From the IMG/VR virus record IMGVR_UViG_3300032118_000015, positions 1 to 44,860 of that record: a stretch of DNA of 44,860 bases; one strand, given 5' to 3'. Below, piece after piece: positions 1 through 9,307 of this stretch (the stretch's first letter is position 1; every line of letters starts with the position of its first letter). Source of the DNA: a virus. The notes beneath the pieces were generated by a model that saw nothing but the letters and a program-made list of their open reading frames with translations, did no database searches and was not told where the DNA came from. Position numbers and translations under genes: made by a program.

Positions 1-941
1 CCGTAGCCACAAATGACCCGGATACTGAAACTTATCCGATAACACTTTCAAATACCGGGCATCAGGATATCTTGATTATAGATACGGTCAATGCAACTAT
101 TATTAAAGCCCCGGTCATTACGGTTCCCACAACCGTGACGCTTTCAGATGTTTTGACCAATACTTTTGATGTGGTGGCTACCGATGGGGCCATACATAAA
201 TTTGATACGACTCACGCCGATAACGAGTATCCGGTTTCATCCTATATAAGAACAAAAGACTTGGACTTTACGGATCAACACCCGGATATTGCGGGGATGA
301 TGAAAACGATTAGAAAACTTCGTTTGATTTACGAGGACATTGATGCGGATACTCCGATTACCGCTTATATCAGTAACGATGGCGGGATAAATTGGAGTAC
401 ATCGTCTGCAACGGTTGGAACCGGGGATGGGCGGGTAAAGACGCAAGACTTTTACTTTATGAATAGTGAGTATGTTACCGGACTTAATTTTACATTTAAA
501 GTAGATTGCCTATCCGCCATAACCGACCTGGTTTCTAACGGGACGTTTACCGGGGTCACGACTGATTGGACACTTGGGGCTGGTTGGGCATATGAAACCA
601 ATGATGTTCGCAGGTCGGCATCGACGGTTACGACTATGACGCAGGCGATGTCGACGACGCCCGGTTTCCCATATATCGTGGTCTATACCATCAGTTCTTA
701 TAGTGCGGGCGGAGTTACGGTATCCCTGGGCGGAACAGATGGAACGCAGAGGACGGCAAACGGAACTTATACGGAAACCATAACGCCCGTTAATTCAACC
801 AGCGGATTGGTTTTCACTCCGACAGCGGCAGGGGCTTTCGATCTTGATACCGTAACCGTCAAACCCGCAAGGGCAAGAACCTTTTTATGGTTGGCATTTG
901 AGATAGAGTTTTTCGTCAGGGGCGAACATTTTAATATTTAG
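1..941 (+). CDS. Virion protein with carbohydrate-binding-like C-terminus (5' truncated by window edge)
   Basis: The frame is open from base 3 with no stop upstream, so the gene starts before the window; a TTG at 72 is only an internal codon. The visible product has about 312 residues. Its last 140 residues begin NGTFTG..TDWT.GAGW and are rich in T, S and G, a pattern typical of jelly-roll carbohydrate-binding modules of the CBM4/9 type. The middle part (TDGAIHKFDTTH, RLIYEDIDADTPITAYISNDGG) resembles beta-rich phage tail or fibre-associated proteins. It lies 11 bases before the large fibre gene, so a role in adsorption is inferred. If the window is circular it continues the open frame that ends at 44,860. 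Confidence 0.7.
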   Translation, partial: VATNDPDTETYPITLSNTGHQDILIIDTVNATIIKAPVITVPTTVTLSDVLTNTFDVVATDGAIHKFDTTHADNEYPVSSYIRTKDLDFTDQHPDIAGMMKTIRKLRLIYEDIDADTPITAYISNDGGINWSTSSATVGTGDGRVKTQDFYFMNSEYVTGLNFTFKVDCLSAITDLVSNGTFTGVTTDWTLGAGWAYETNDVRRSASTVTTMTQAMSTTPGFPYIVVYTISSYSAGGVTVSLGGTDGTQRTANGTYTETITPVNSTSGLVFTPTAAGAFDLDTVTVKPARARTFLWLAFEIEFFVRGEHFNI

Positions 942-952
942 GGAAAACAACC

Positions 953-3900
953 GTGTCTGCTACTGATAAAAGTTGGATTGTCTATGGACTTCTCGGGGGT
1001 CTTGGTTGTCCCGGTCCTAGATTTAACTATTATAACGGCACAAGGTGGATATTTAATAAAACAAAATACAAGGAACACCTCAAGGCCATCGCGGGTGCCG
1101 GAGCAAACGCCATCCGCAGAATTCCTAGCGCGGGCGCATGGGATGCCCACCCTGACGGAAAGAAGGGCCAGTTTTGCGAATACAGATACGTTTCCGAGAG
1201 TGTCGGATGGGATTTGGATGATTTTAATGAGGCGTATTTTGATACCGTTGGTGAGGCGATAAATATTGAAAATTCCCTGGGATTGACAACCATTCAATGT
1301 TTTGCCGACAACTGCGTATACCACAAAGCGACGACCAAAAAATATTCTCCATGGTATTCAAATAACAACGGAATAGATACTGTTTTTGATACGGATGCCC
1401 GTCCCTATTATGACGCGTTGATTGATAAATATCTTTCTGAGTTTTCCGGCAAGTCCATGATTTGGTCTCCTGGGAACGAGATGAACAATGCCGGGTTTCC
1501 GGGTCTTTTCAATGCGGTCATTCACCCCCTGGTTGATGCCGGTACATTAGACCCGGACAAGTTGACATACGGAACTTACACGGCGGCCATGACGACTACG
1601 GTTAGGGCCTATCTTGCCAATGATACGACTAGAAACAAGGTCATCATGGAGGCTCACGAAGGACCGACATCATCTGGTTATAAAGCAAGATATACGCCTT
1701 GGTCGGGAACCCAGGCACGGATGTTGTTCAGCGATGACGGTTGTTATTCGGGAACTTCGACGTGCGATAAAATACCAGGTGGAGCCAGACCATCTGCCGC
1801 GCAGTGGTACACCGCCGCCCTCGATGTTTTAACCACTTACGGGGCCGCCAATGGTTCCGATAATAAGCGTCTGAGTTTTGAACATTGTCCTGCGGGGTAT
1901 GATGATTTATCCGCCGCTTGTCAGGCGGCAACCATCGCCAAGATTAGAGAGGCATACGAAGCATGGGTTGCAACGACCACTTCTCCGCCATTACCGCCAC
2001 CCGATGCTGTTCCCGCGCCGCCGTCTAACCTCACGGTAACTATAAGTGGGGCCACGACTGCTACACTTGCGTGGACGGATAACTCCATTAATGAACTCGA
2101 TTTTCACATAGAAAAAAGCACAACCGCGCCGGGGATAAGTGGTTTTGCGGAGATTGCGACAGTTGCGGCGGGTGTCGTAACTTATGGGGCGACCGGATTA
2201 ACCGAGGGTGCATCGGTTTGGTTTAGGGTTCGGGCGCACAATGCTACCGGATATTCCGACTATACCGCCATAGTTTTAGCCGTAGTTCCATCGGCGGTAT
2301 CTACCGCAAAACCGGCACGACGTCTTGCCAATCTTCCATATCCATTCGGGTTTAAAAGTCTGGATGAGGTTAGGGATTATCTGATTAAGTTGCGGTCCAA
2401 ACTGGTGATGGCCGACTTCACCATAAACCTTGGAGATATTATTAATCCTAGCGGTAACCCCTTTGTATTTCCGATGGATGGTGTTCTTTATGAGATGTTT
2501 AAATGCGACGAAGAGGTTTTGTCGTGGGGGTGGCGCGAGGGATTAGGGGGAAATACGTTTCTGGGTCTGGATGTAATAGCCGGTGGAGATGCCACGGGCG
2601 GAAATGATACTTATTTGGGTTATCAGGCGGGATATTATTCAACGACAGCCTCGGCAAATGTATCGGTCGGTTCTGGAAGCGGAACATTTTTAAGAACGAC
2701 ATATACAATAGACCCAGATGTTGATTATCAGTTTACGTTACGAAAAACGAGTTCATATAATTCTTCTTATAATCTTTTTAAATTTGGTGATTATTTAATT
2801 TCAAGGGAGATCCATTCGGGGCATACCCATTTTCTAAAAAGCGTGGATGGGGTAAACTGGGCTGAGTGGTTTTCCATAGACGGCGTTGCCCATTACAAGG
2901 GTTTCTGTGGTGTGGAATTTTCCAATAAATTATATATAAACTGGTATAACGCAAGTTCAAACCCAAGACTCCAGGTTTGGGACGGGAATACGGTAACTAC
3001 GGCATTAACATCGGTATCGCAGAACAATCAACTTGCTGGCCCGATGATTGTCTCCGGCGCGAAATTATGGATTCTTACGGATGTTACCCCGAGCACTCCA
3101 GGTAGAAGGGTCGCCTACTGGACGGCAGACGGAACGACATATAACGCCGTTACTGATTACGATGGCGGGACAGACCCTCACGCAAGTTATTTGTACTATG
3201 GTACGCCTACCTATCTTCCGGCAATCAACGGGAACTATATTGGACGATTTTTAGCGAATAGATGGCTTGAATTTAATGATGTTCTATATCTTTTTGCTTC
3301 AGTTTATAACACTACAAATTCTTCTTGGTCTTGGCAAGTCTGGCAAGCCGGAACAACGACGTTTACGAAGGTCTATGATTCCGGAGTCCTGAATGACGAT
3401 TATGTTCTTTCCAGCGTTGTTACCGATGGGAATTTTGTTATTGTCACGGCGAATACAATTGATACTAGCGGAAACTATGAAGATGACTGCAGGGTTTATC
3501 GTTCAACGGATATAACAAATTGGAGTGTCGTTGCTACCCTTGCCGATCAGGGACTTTGTTACGAATCAATAGAATATGGGAAAATATTTTATTCGATGTT
3601 TGTTATTCAGGCGGCATCGGATTATTATGTGAAATTATATTATTGGGACGATGAAAATTCGGCTTATGTCCAATGCGACAACAGTATAACGACGGAAGAT
3701 CACTATATATCTGGGAATTTCGTTGAATACAAGGGGTCTTTCTTCATCGGGAAATGGGCAGAGATATATGAACTGACAAGAACGAAATCACTATCCGTCA
3801 CGGTAACCGCTGGAACGGCAAGTGGGAACACCATAGTCGGGGCTTCGGCGGGAGATGCACCGATATCCGGGAGCCTCAACTGTCTTTATGGATACAATTC

Positions 3901-5470
3901 AAATCTATCTTTGCCGGAAATAGAAAACGGGATAGCGATAGGGGCTTATGCGCGAGTTTCCAGGGATAACACATTGGTTCTTGGCGGGACGGACACCTAT
4001 CAGGTAGATGTCGCCATAGGACAGACGTATGCAATTGGGCGACTTCACGTCCATCAGTATGGGGAAAAGGAAATTGATACATATGGCCTATATATAGATA
4101 ACATAGCGACAAATACCGCATTTGACGGGATAAATAAATATGGTCTTTACGTCGCCAGTACCGGAACATTTACGGGAAGTACCGGAACCGGAACGAAAAA
4201 CTACGGATTCTATCTTCCTGCCGTAACCGGGGCCGACACCAACTATGGATTTTACTCGGTAAGCAATATAACGACCGAAGATCAGTTTATCTCATCCCTT
4301 GCTATCGGTACGGCTCCATTTGCTCCCACCTCCACGACGGTCTGCACGAACCTCAATGCGGGCCTCTGGGACGGGTATCATCTTCCGGCCCTTGCTGTTG
4401 GCGATATGCTCTATGGCGACGGGACGACGACTGTAGCAAAACTGGCGGATGTAGCGGTCGGGTCGTACCTGGCGAGCGGTGGTGTGACGACGGCTCCGTT
4501 GTGGGCGACGCTGAATCAGGCGGCGGTGGCGGGCCTGACGACGGCCTCTTCCCCGATATTTGTGACGGTAAAACTGAGCGGGTTGACGGACGGGTATGTT
4601 CCGTATCACGTTGCTGACGCGACTGGGCTAGCGAATAGCGTTATCTATACGGACGGAACGAAGATTAGCGTAAATGCGGTATATGCACCAAGAACGAGAT
4701 TGCACGTTTACGAGGGGGCAGTTGAGACATACACGCCGTCGCTAACTACTGACAATGGAATATTTACAATAACTCAAGGCGCAATAACTAATGAGGTGCA
4801 GTTTGGGGCATACGTTGCCGACCCGTATGGAATGTGGATTCAGGTAAAACAAAGTAACAATTCGGGGGCGTCTTTTCCGTTAATTCTCAATCCCCTTGGC
4901 GGCAACGTCGGCATCAACGACCCTGCCCCTGCTGAGAAACTAGACGTGGACGGCAATATAAATGTTACCGGTGGATATAAGATTGACGATGTTTTAATAG
5001 CTCAAAAAGACATAACTGGTCTGACGACGGCTGACAGCCCGACGTTTTCCGGCTTACAAGCTGGAACATTAGCACATGCTTATGGCGGGACAACCATTAC
5101 TGCTGAAACACAATTGGAAGTACGCGGAGCAACCGGTAATTTCTTTATGTATGCATCAGGAGATAACAGCGCATTTGGAATGGCTACAAATCATAATTTG
5201 AACATAAGAACAAACAATACTAATTGGATTACGATATTAAAAACCGGCAACGTCGGCATCAACGACCCCGCCCCTGCCGAAGCCCTAGACGTGGACGGCA
5301 ATATCAACGCAACCGGCGTCTATAAGGTCGATGATGTGCAGGTGGTATCCAATAGGGTCATAGATGCGCGGTGCGATGATGCTATCAATTCGGGGGATGC
5401 GACAACCGATGGGGTCATTGATGCCCTGCGGGACGCGATGATAGCGCATGGCTTAATTGCGGCGGCATAG
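953..5470 (+). CDS. Large tail fibre with glycosidase-like, Fn3 and fibre-shaft domains
   Basis: A 1,505-residue fibre starting with GTG after AGGGAAAAC. Residues 1-340 look like a TIM-barrel clan GH-A glycosidase: WSPGNEM (N175, E176) fits the acid/base strand and LSFEH (E310) the nucleophile strand. Residues 350-450 form a fibronectin type III domain after a proline linker. From about 530 there are NTFLG/NDTYLG..AG repeats of a YadA-like trimeric head, interrupted at about 582-950 by an aromatic, beta-propeller-like insertion, then resuming at GNTIVGASAG. The C-terminus repeats a NVGINDPAPAE..DVDGNIN unit twice (DNA near 4,902 and 5,248). No S74 chaperone domain is visible. It probably binds and trims a host surface glycan. 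The N-terminal domain is paralogous to the gene at 6,007. Confidence 0.88.
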   Translation: MSATDKSWIVYGLLGGLGCPGPRFNYYNGTRWIFNKTKYKEHLKAIAGAGANAIRRIPSAGAWDAHPDGKKGQFCEYRYVSESVGWDLDDFNEAYFDTVGEAINIENSLGLTTIQCFADNCVYHKATTKKYSPWYSNNNGIDTVFDTDARPYYDALIDKYLSEFSGKSMIWSPGNEMNNAGFPGLFNAVIHPLVDAGTLDPDKLTYGTYTAAMTTTVRAYLANDTTRNKVIMEAHEGPTSSGYKARYTPWSGTQARMLFSDDGCYSGTSTCDKIPGGARPSAAQWYTAALDVLTTYGAANGSDNKRLSFEHCPAGYDDLSAACQAATIAKIREAYEAWVATTTSPPLPPPDAVPAPPSNLTVTISGATTATLAWTDNSINELDFHIEKSTTAPGISGFAEIATVAAGVVTYGATGLTEGASVWFRVRAHNATGYSDYTAIVLAVVPSAVSTAKPARRLANLPYPFGFKSLDEVRDYLIKLRSKLVMADFTINLGDIINPSGNPFVFPMDGVLYEMFKCDEEVLSWGWREGLGGNTFLGLDVIAGGDATGGNDTYLGYQAGYYSTTASANVSVGSGSGTFLRTTYTIDPDVDYQFTLRKTSSYNSSYNLFKFGDYLISREIHSGHTHFLKSVDGVNWAEWFSIDGVAHYKGFCGVEFSNKLYINWYNASSNPRLQVWDGNTVTTALTSVSQNNQLAGPMIVSGAKLWILTDVTPSTPGRRVAYWTADGTTYNAVTDYDGGTDPHASYLYYGTPTYLPAINGNYIGRFLANRWLEFNDVLYLFASVYNTTNSSWSWQVWQAGTTTFTKVYDSGVLNDDYVLSSVVTDGNFVIVTANTIDTSGNYEDDCRVYRSTDITNWSVVATLADQGLCYESIEYGKIFYSMFVIQAASDYYVKLYYWDDENSAYVQCDNSITTEDHYISGNFVEYKGSFFIGKWAEIYELTRTKSLSVTVTAGTASGNTIVGASAGDAPISGSLNCLYGYNSNLSLPEIENGIAIGAYARVSRDNTLVLGGTDTYQVDVAIGQTYAIGRLHVHQYGEKEIDTYGLYIDNIATNTAFDGINKYGLYVASTGTFTGSTGTGTKNYGFYLPAVTGADTNYGFYSVSNITTEDQFISSLAIGTAPFAPTSTTVCTNLNAGLWDGYHLPALAVGDMLYGDGTTTVAKLADVAVGSYLASGGVTTAPLWATLNQAAVAGLTTASSPIFVTVKLSGLTDGYVPYHVADATGLANSVIYTDGTKISVNAVYAPRTRLHVYEGAVETYTPSLTTDNGIFTITQGAITNEVQFGAYVADPYGMWIQVKQSNNSGASFPLILNPLGGNVGINDPAPAEKLDVDGNINVTGGYKIDDVLIAQKDITGLTTADSPTFSGLQAGTLAHAYGGTTITAETQLEVRGATGNFFMYASGDNSAFGMATNHNLNIRTNNTNWITILKTGNVGINDPAPAEALDVDGNINATGVYKVDDVQVVSNRVIDARCDDAINSGDATTDGVIDALRDAMIAHGLIAAA

Positions 5471-5478
5471 GAGAAATC

Positions 5479-5733
5479 ATGGCAACACAAGAATCTTGGC
5501 AAACAAGAGAGCGAATCTTACTGGCGTTCTTCCACCTTCAGAAGGCACTCGACAAGTACAGTCGCGTATTTGCCGAACTCGAAACCCTGAAAATCGCCGT
5601 ACTGGACGACCCCGAAAAAAGGGCCGACCTGAAACTACTGTTCGACGAAGACCCGTCCATGTCCATGACGCAACTCGTGGCGAAGTACCAGAAGGCAAAG
5701 ACGGTAAACGACTGGATTGCGGAAAACGCATGA
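5479..5733 (+). CDS. Small soluble protein between fibre genes
   Basis: 84 residues, with GGAGAAATC just before the ATG, 8 bases after the fibre stop. The sequence is helical and charged (QTRERILLAFFHLQKALDK, LFDEDPSMSMTQLVAKYQKA) with no signal peptide or membrane segment. I do not recognise the family. Its place between the fibre and a membrane gene suggests fibre assembly or another late function, but the sequence does not say which. It overlaps the next gene by ATGA. Confidence 0.75.
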   Translation: MATQESWQTRERILLAFFHLQKALDKYSRVFAELETLKIAVLDDPEKRADLKLLFDEDPSMSMTQLVAKYQKAKTVNDWIAENA

Positions 5734-6017
5734 TATACATCATCATCCTTTTCGCACTCGCCCGAATGACCGATACGGCGACGACTCTTTTCGCCCTGCA
5801 TCACGGATTCAAGGAACTGAACCCCCTAATGAAGTGGATTGTCGCCAACGATGCGCGGGCATGGGTATTTACCATCCTTGAGATTATAGCCATATCTTTT
5901 CTGGTTTCGTCAGTGCCGGAAACCATTGGACTTTTGATTATCGTTCCCGGCGCGATTATTCAGACAGCCGTAGCAATAAGAGGAATTCTTTTATTGAGGA
6001 AACATCATGTTCGCTGA
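5730..6017 (+). CDS. DUF5658-like membrane protein
   Basis: 95 residues starting at the ATG that overlaps the previous stop (ATGA). About three hydrophobic segments are visible: residues 1-12, 47-62 and 65-85. The motif MTDTATTLFAL..GFKELNPLMKWIV matches the D..T...L..G..E.NP pattern I associate with DUF5658 membrane proteins. A longer reading of the same frame from about 5,457 is arginine-rich and overlaps the previous gene entirely, so it is not real. The function is unknown; the neighbours are virion and lysis genes. Confidence 0.75.
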   Translation: MIYIIILFALARMTDTATTLFALHHGFKELNPLMKWIVANDARAWVFTILEIIAISFLVSSVPETIGLLIIVPGAIIQTAVAIRGILLLRKHHVR

Positions 6018-7062
6018 CGACAAATTCGGGATGGGCTGGGGAGGGTTTGTCCCAATGTCCCCGGTGAATTTCGGTTCATTCGACGGGGTAAAGTTTACCC
6101 TGGACGAGACCGGCTTGGGCAAGGAATTCCATGCCGTATCCAATGCGGGTGCAAACTTCGTCCGCATCTTTCCGGCGGATGTTTGGGCTAATTATAAGAG
6201 CAAGAAAGAAGTATTCCAACCTTACGTCCTCGACACATCGCGGAATAAGTGGAATCTGTCGGCGTTCCACGCCCAATACTTCCCTATCATGCGCCGGATA
6301 TTCGAGCTGGCGAACGCGGTCAATATGTCCGTGATGTTCGACCTGTTCGACAATTGCCAATTCCACGGAACCTACAAGAAATGGTCCCCCTGGTGTAACA
6401 ACGTACAGGGCATCTTGCGACCCGAGGAAAAGGCCGCCGATAAACACACGAAGGCTTGGATCACCAAGTGCCTCGCGGAGTTCAAGAATTTTGATGTGGT
6501 CTGGTCGCTCGGCAACGAGATGGTCTATTCCGGATTTCCCGACTTCGTGGCGCGGGTTATCTGTCCATTCATTCGGGCCAAGAAGTTCGCCTTCAAGCGG
6601 TTGGTCGTCGGAGCAGATTTCAGCCTTACCAATTCGTATCAGAGCGATGTCCTTGATGCGTTTATCAACGCAGGTCTGCCGGGATATATGGCCGCCATCC
6701 GTCCCATCCACAGTTGCGGGGGGCCGTGTGATCCGCCGGATGCCAAACGTCCCTACGGGCCAATACTTGCTAAGGCATTGGATACTTTTAAGTCTGCCTG
6801 CGTAGCTCTAGTATCGGACGATGCGGTTTATAACGGCGACAGCAAGTGCGACGTGGATGCGCGGAAACGCTATCGACCCTCAGCCGCGACATGGGGCAAG
6901 ATGGTGACATACGTGATAGGGCGGCACCCGAATGTCCACTTCGAGCATATCCCACACGGGCCGGACCTGAACTGCCACGTCGAAACATTCAAAGCAATAA
7001 GTACGGCATATTACAAAAAATGGGGCAACCGGCCTAAAAATTGGGGCAAGTATCCAAAATGA
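6007..7062 (+). CDS. Free-standing glycosidase-like protein, paralogue of the fibre N-terminus
   Basis: 351 residues, ATG after GAGGAAACATC, overlapping the previous gene by 11 bases. It aligns over its whole length with residues 1-340 of the fibre at 953: KWSPWCNN/KYSPWYSN, WSLGNEM..SGFPD/WSPGNEM..AGFPG, SDDAVYNGDSKCD/SDDGCYSGTSTCD, RPSAATW/RPSAAQW and VHFEH/LSFEH. The two glutamates expected of a retaining clan GH-A glycosidase are kept (E171 after N170, and E313). There is no signal peptide and no fibre domain. It could be a soluble depolymerase, a virion enzyme, or a spare specificity module. The substrate is unknown. The next gene, an M15 peptidase, overlaps its stop. Confidence 0.82.
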   Translation: MFADDKFGMGWGGFVPMSPVNFGSFDGVKFTLDETGLGKEFHAVSNAGANFVRIFPADVWANYKSKKEVFQPYVLDTSRNKWNLSAFHAQYFPIMRRIFELANAVNMSVMFDLFDNCQFHGTYKKWSPWCNNVQGILRPEEKAADKHTKAWITKCLAEFKNFDVVWSLGNEMVYSGFPDFVARVICPFIRAKKFAFKRLVVGADFSLTNSYQSDVLDAFINAGLPGYMAAIRPIHSCGGPCDPPDAKRPYGPILAKALDTFKSACVALVSDDAVYNGDSKCDVDARKRYRPSAATWGKMVTYVIGRHPNVHFEHIPHGPDLNCHVETFKAISTAYYKKWGNRPKNWGKYPK

Positions 7063-7481
7063 TTATCAGTCCTCATATATCCGAGAATGAGTACCGCTGT
7101 AAATGTTGCGGTGCCCTTCCTCCGGCACTTCGGGGAGGGGAAATCCCGACGTGTTATGAATGGTTCTTTGAGGACTTTGAGGACATCCGACTGGAACTTG
7201 GAAAACCGATAGTAATTTCAAGCGGCTACCGTTGCCCGGCGCACAATCATGCCATCGGAGGAGAGTTGCTTTCTGCCCATCTCTGGGGACTTGCCCTAGA
7301 CCTAGATCGCAATAGTGTTGCCGAAGTGGAAGAATTACGACTCATCGTGGAAATGGTTCATCCAGAATTAAGGATGGAGGTCGTTAAAGACATCGGCACC
7401 TGGATTCATATTGATTCGATTTACGCCGTATTCCCGCCAGCGTCAGATGCGTGGAAAAAAGGCATTAGAGTATATAAATGA
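7059..7481 (+). CDS. M15-family peptidase (endolysin-type)
   Basis: 140 residues from an ATG overlapping the upstream stop (ATGA); an in-frame TTG 18 bases earlier is less likely. The fold is Peptidase_M15_3/VanY-like, as in phage L-alanyl-D-glutamate or D-Ala-D-Ala peptidases. Zinc ligands can be seen: H74 and D81 in SAHLWGLALDLD, and H117 in TWIHIDS; SSGYRCPAHN precedes them. The N-terminal YRCKCCG is cysteine-rich. There is no signal peptide, so it would need a holin or virion delivery to reach peptidoglycan. The two glycosidase-like genes lie upstream and the presumed lysis membrane proteins are at 13.7-14.9 kb. Confidence 0.85.
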   Translation: MIISPHISENEYRCKCCGALPPALRGGEIPTCYEWFFEDFEDIRLELGKPIVISSGYRCPAHNHAIGGELLSAHLWGLALDLDRNSVAEVEELRLIVEMVHPELRMEVVKDIGTWIHIDSIYAVFPPASDAWKKGIRVYK

Positions 7482-8005
7482 ATTTAGACCTGAATTATCT
7501 TAAAAGTCCCTCACCATTGCTCCATCTCTTTTCCCCGACGATTGAGAAACTCCAGTTCATAGCCAATAAATTTGCCACAGGATTTCTGTATATCCCCGAT
7601 GAACTCAGGAGTCCGCAGAAGGTATTCGAGTTGATGGCACACTTATTCCCGTATGCTATTGAACCGGCCCTTCGTCCGTTCCATGTTTATTACGAGATTG
7701 GAAGATTCGATGGGCTGATCGGGTTTACGAACATCATGCCTGAATATAAATGCGGAGTATTGTTCAAGATATGGAACCCGACTATTTGGGGGGCTACGTT
7801 GGCACGGGGTTTGGCAGAGCTGACCGACCGTTTCATGCAGGAATACCACATTAAAAGGATGGAAGTAGAGACCGTAGATGAACGGATGGTAAAAATGGGA
7901 AAGATTTGCGGTTTTAAACAAGAGGGAACAAAAGCTATGGGTTTTAGGTTTGACGGAAAATTTTACACAGCCTTCATGCTTAGGAAAATAAGGCGCGAGG
8001 ACTAG
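7478..8005 (+). CDS. GNAT-fold acetyltransferase-like phage protein
   Basis: 175 residues, ATG overlapping the previous stop. The pattern fits the phage GNAT-like proteins often found among structural genes: a strand pair (HVYYEIGRFDGLIGFTNI), a helix (WGATLARGLAELTDRFM), then RMEVETVDERMVKMGKICGFKQEG, which corresponds to the end of a GNAT core (..N..A..L..K.GF..EG). The target is unknown; modification of a virion or host protein is only a guess. No signal peptide. Confidence 0.7.
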   Translation: MNLDLNYLKSPSPLLHLFSPTIEKLQFIANKFATGFLYIPDELRSPQKVFELMAHLFPYAIEPALRPFHVYYEIGRFDGLIGFTNIMPEYKCGVLFKIWNPTIWGATLARGLAELTDRFMQEYHIKRMEVETVDERMVKMGKICGFKQEGTKAMGFRFDGKFYTAFMLRKIRRED

Positions 8006-8014
8006 GAGGGAAAG

Positions 8015-8467
8015 ATGTCAATACCAACGATTGCAACAGGCATATCGGCCTTGTTGGGTGTGGGGGGAAGTCTTTTTGGCAAGAAAAAGAAACCAACGGA
8101 GTATACGAGCACGAAGGCTCCGGCGGCACAGGGCTTGGAGAACTCCATCAATCAGTACTATCAAAGTATGATGGGGAAACCTTCTCCGTATACGCCTATG
8201 AATAGCCAGATGTTCCAGGGCGCGAACATCCTGTCTAATGCGTATGGGGGTGGGCCATATCAGCACTATGGAATACAGCAGATGCCGCAGGGTGGAATGC
8301 AGGGACAGCCACAAATGCAGGGCATGATGCCTGGTATGCCCCCCGGTATGCCCCATGGTGGCGGTGGTATGCCACAACCCCCACGGCAAATGGGTCAGGG
8401 TGGGATGCCTCCGTGGCTTGCACAGATGGCGGCGGCAAAGGGTACGGGGGTTCCACAGAGACAATGA
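8015..8467 (+). CDS. Gly/Met/Pro/Gln-rich virion protein, short hydrophobic N-terminus
   Basis: 150 residues with AGGAGG before the ATG. The N-terminus (IPTIATGISALLGVGGSLFG then KKKK) is a short hydrophobic segment with a basic stop. From about residue 75 the protein is low complexity, with GMQ, GMP and PPGMP repeats. Such proteins occur among internal or ejection proteins of short-tailed phages. The following four genes share this style, suggesting a co-assembled set. Function inferred from position only. Confidence 0.65.
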   Translation: MSIPTIATGISALLGVGGSLFGKKKKPTEYTSTKAPAAQGLENSINQYYQSMMGKPSPYTPMNSQMFQGANILSNAYGGGPYQHYGIQQMPQGGMQGQPQMQGMMPGMPPGMPHGGGGMPQPPRQMGQGGMPPWLAQMAAAKGTGVPQRQ

Positions 8468-8670
8468 TAGATATAAGTAAGTTCAGTAAGGACGGGTTGG
8501 GGACTGCGCGATTTGAAAACCTACCCCCCAAAAACCCGACGCAGGCCAGTATGCGGCGTTTTGTTCATAATCCATCACTGCCCCTAGAAACCGGATTTAG
8601 CCGGATGAAAAAGGCATGGGATGAAAAGATGGCAAGTTACTTAAGCACAAAGTATGACGAACTTTTTTGA
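8464..8670 (+). CDS. Small virion-module protein starting MIDISKF
   Basis: 68 residues from the ATG that overlaps the previous stop (ATGA). A GTG 51 bases upstream would extend it, but the extension is simply the neighbour's low-complexity sequence read in another frame. The N-terminus MIDISKF recurs, as MIDTSKF, in the gene at 9,308. The rest is charged and helical (RMKKAWDEKMASYLSTKYDELF). Family not recognised. A short head or ejection component is possible. Confidence 0.65.
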   Translation: MIDISKFSKDGLGTARFENLPPKNPTQASMRRFVHNPSLPLETGFSRMKKAWDEKMASYLSTKYDELF

Positions 8671-8683
8671 ATAGGAGGAAGTG

Positions 8684-9295
8684 ATGATGAATCAATTTGG
8701 TAATAGTGACGGGGGAGGTGGTTATCGGCCCCCCGTCAGGCCGAATAGACCCCAGACCCAGGGTGTTCAGCGGTCTCGGCAACCCTATCCCGGAGGATCA
8801 CAAGCGGGAAATGCTTACGGACAACAATCGCGTCCGAATATGCCGGGTATGCCCAGTCCATCCCCGAAAATGCAGTTTCCCGGAATGGGGGGGGGCGGGT
8901 TTCAGACAACCGGACCGTTCGGTTCTGGCGGTGTGGGCCAGGGGTTTGGGGGCCAACAACCATTCGTGCCGCAACCCATGCAGAGTTATGGACAATTTCC
9001 GATACCCATACACAGTTCTATACAGTCGATGTATCAGCAACCCATGATGGGGATTCCGGGGATGTTCGGTGGGGGGCAAGCCCAATATGGGACAAATGTT
9101 CAGCCCACGCAGGGATACGGACAGCAATCCAGTATTCCCGCAAGTAGGTTTACGGGCAATCCGTATATGTCACAGTTCCAACAGCCTCAACCGCAACCAC
9201 AGCAAATGCCCCTCAATCCACATAGCCCATATCAGAACGACTGGAGTTGGAATCAGTCTGCTCCGTTTCCGGGCATGAGATTTCCAGCCTATTGA
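8684..9295 (+). CDS. Gly/Pro/Gln/Tyr-rich virion protein
   Basis: About 203 residues. AGGAGG at 8,673-8,678 precedes three consecutive possible starts (GTG 8,681, ATG 8,684, ATG 8,687); the ATGs have the better spacing. The composition is extreme: G, P, Q, M and Y dominate (GYRPPVRPNRPQTQG, QQPQPQPQQMP), with no predicted core fold, membrane segment or signal. It is flanked by similar proteins, so a disordered internal virion protein is likely. Confidence 0.65.
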   Translation: MMNQFGNSDGGGGYRPPVRPNRPQTQGVQRSRQPYPGGSQAGNAYGQQSRPNMPGMPSPSPKMQFPGMGGGGFQTTGPFGSGGVGQGFGGQQPFVPQPMQSYGQFPIPIHSSIQSMYQQPMMGIPGMFGGGQAQYGTNVQPTQGYGQQSSIPASRFTGNPYMSQFQQPQPQPQQMPLNPHSPYQNDWSWNQSAPFPGMRFPAY

Positions 9296-9307
9296 GGGAG
9301 GTGTATT

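Noticed and set aside
5457-5729. Arginine-rich N-terminal extension of the DUF5658-like protein
   Set aside because: It fully overlaps the gene at 5,479 in another frame; the ATG at 5,730 overlaps the upstream stop as is usual here.
6076-6711. Leftward 211-residue frame opposite the free glycosidase-like gene
   Set aside because: Antisense shadow of a gene with a clear paralogue and motifs; no start signal, no neighbours on that strand.
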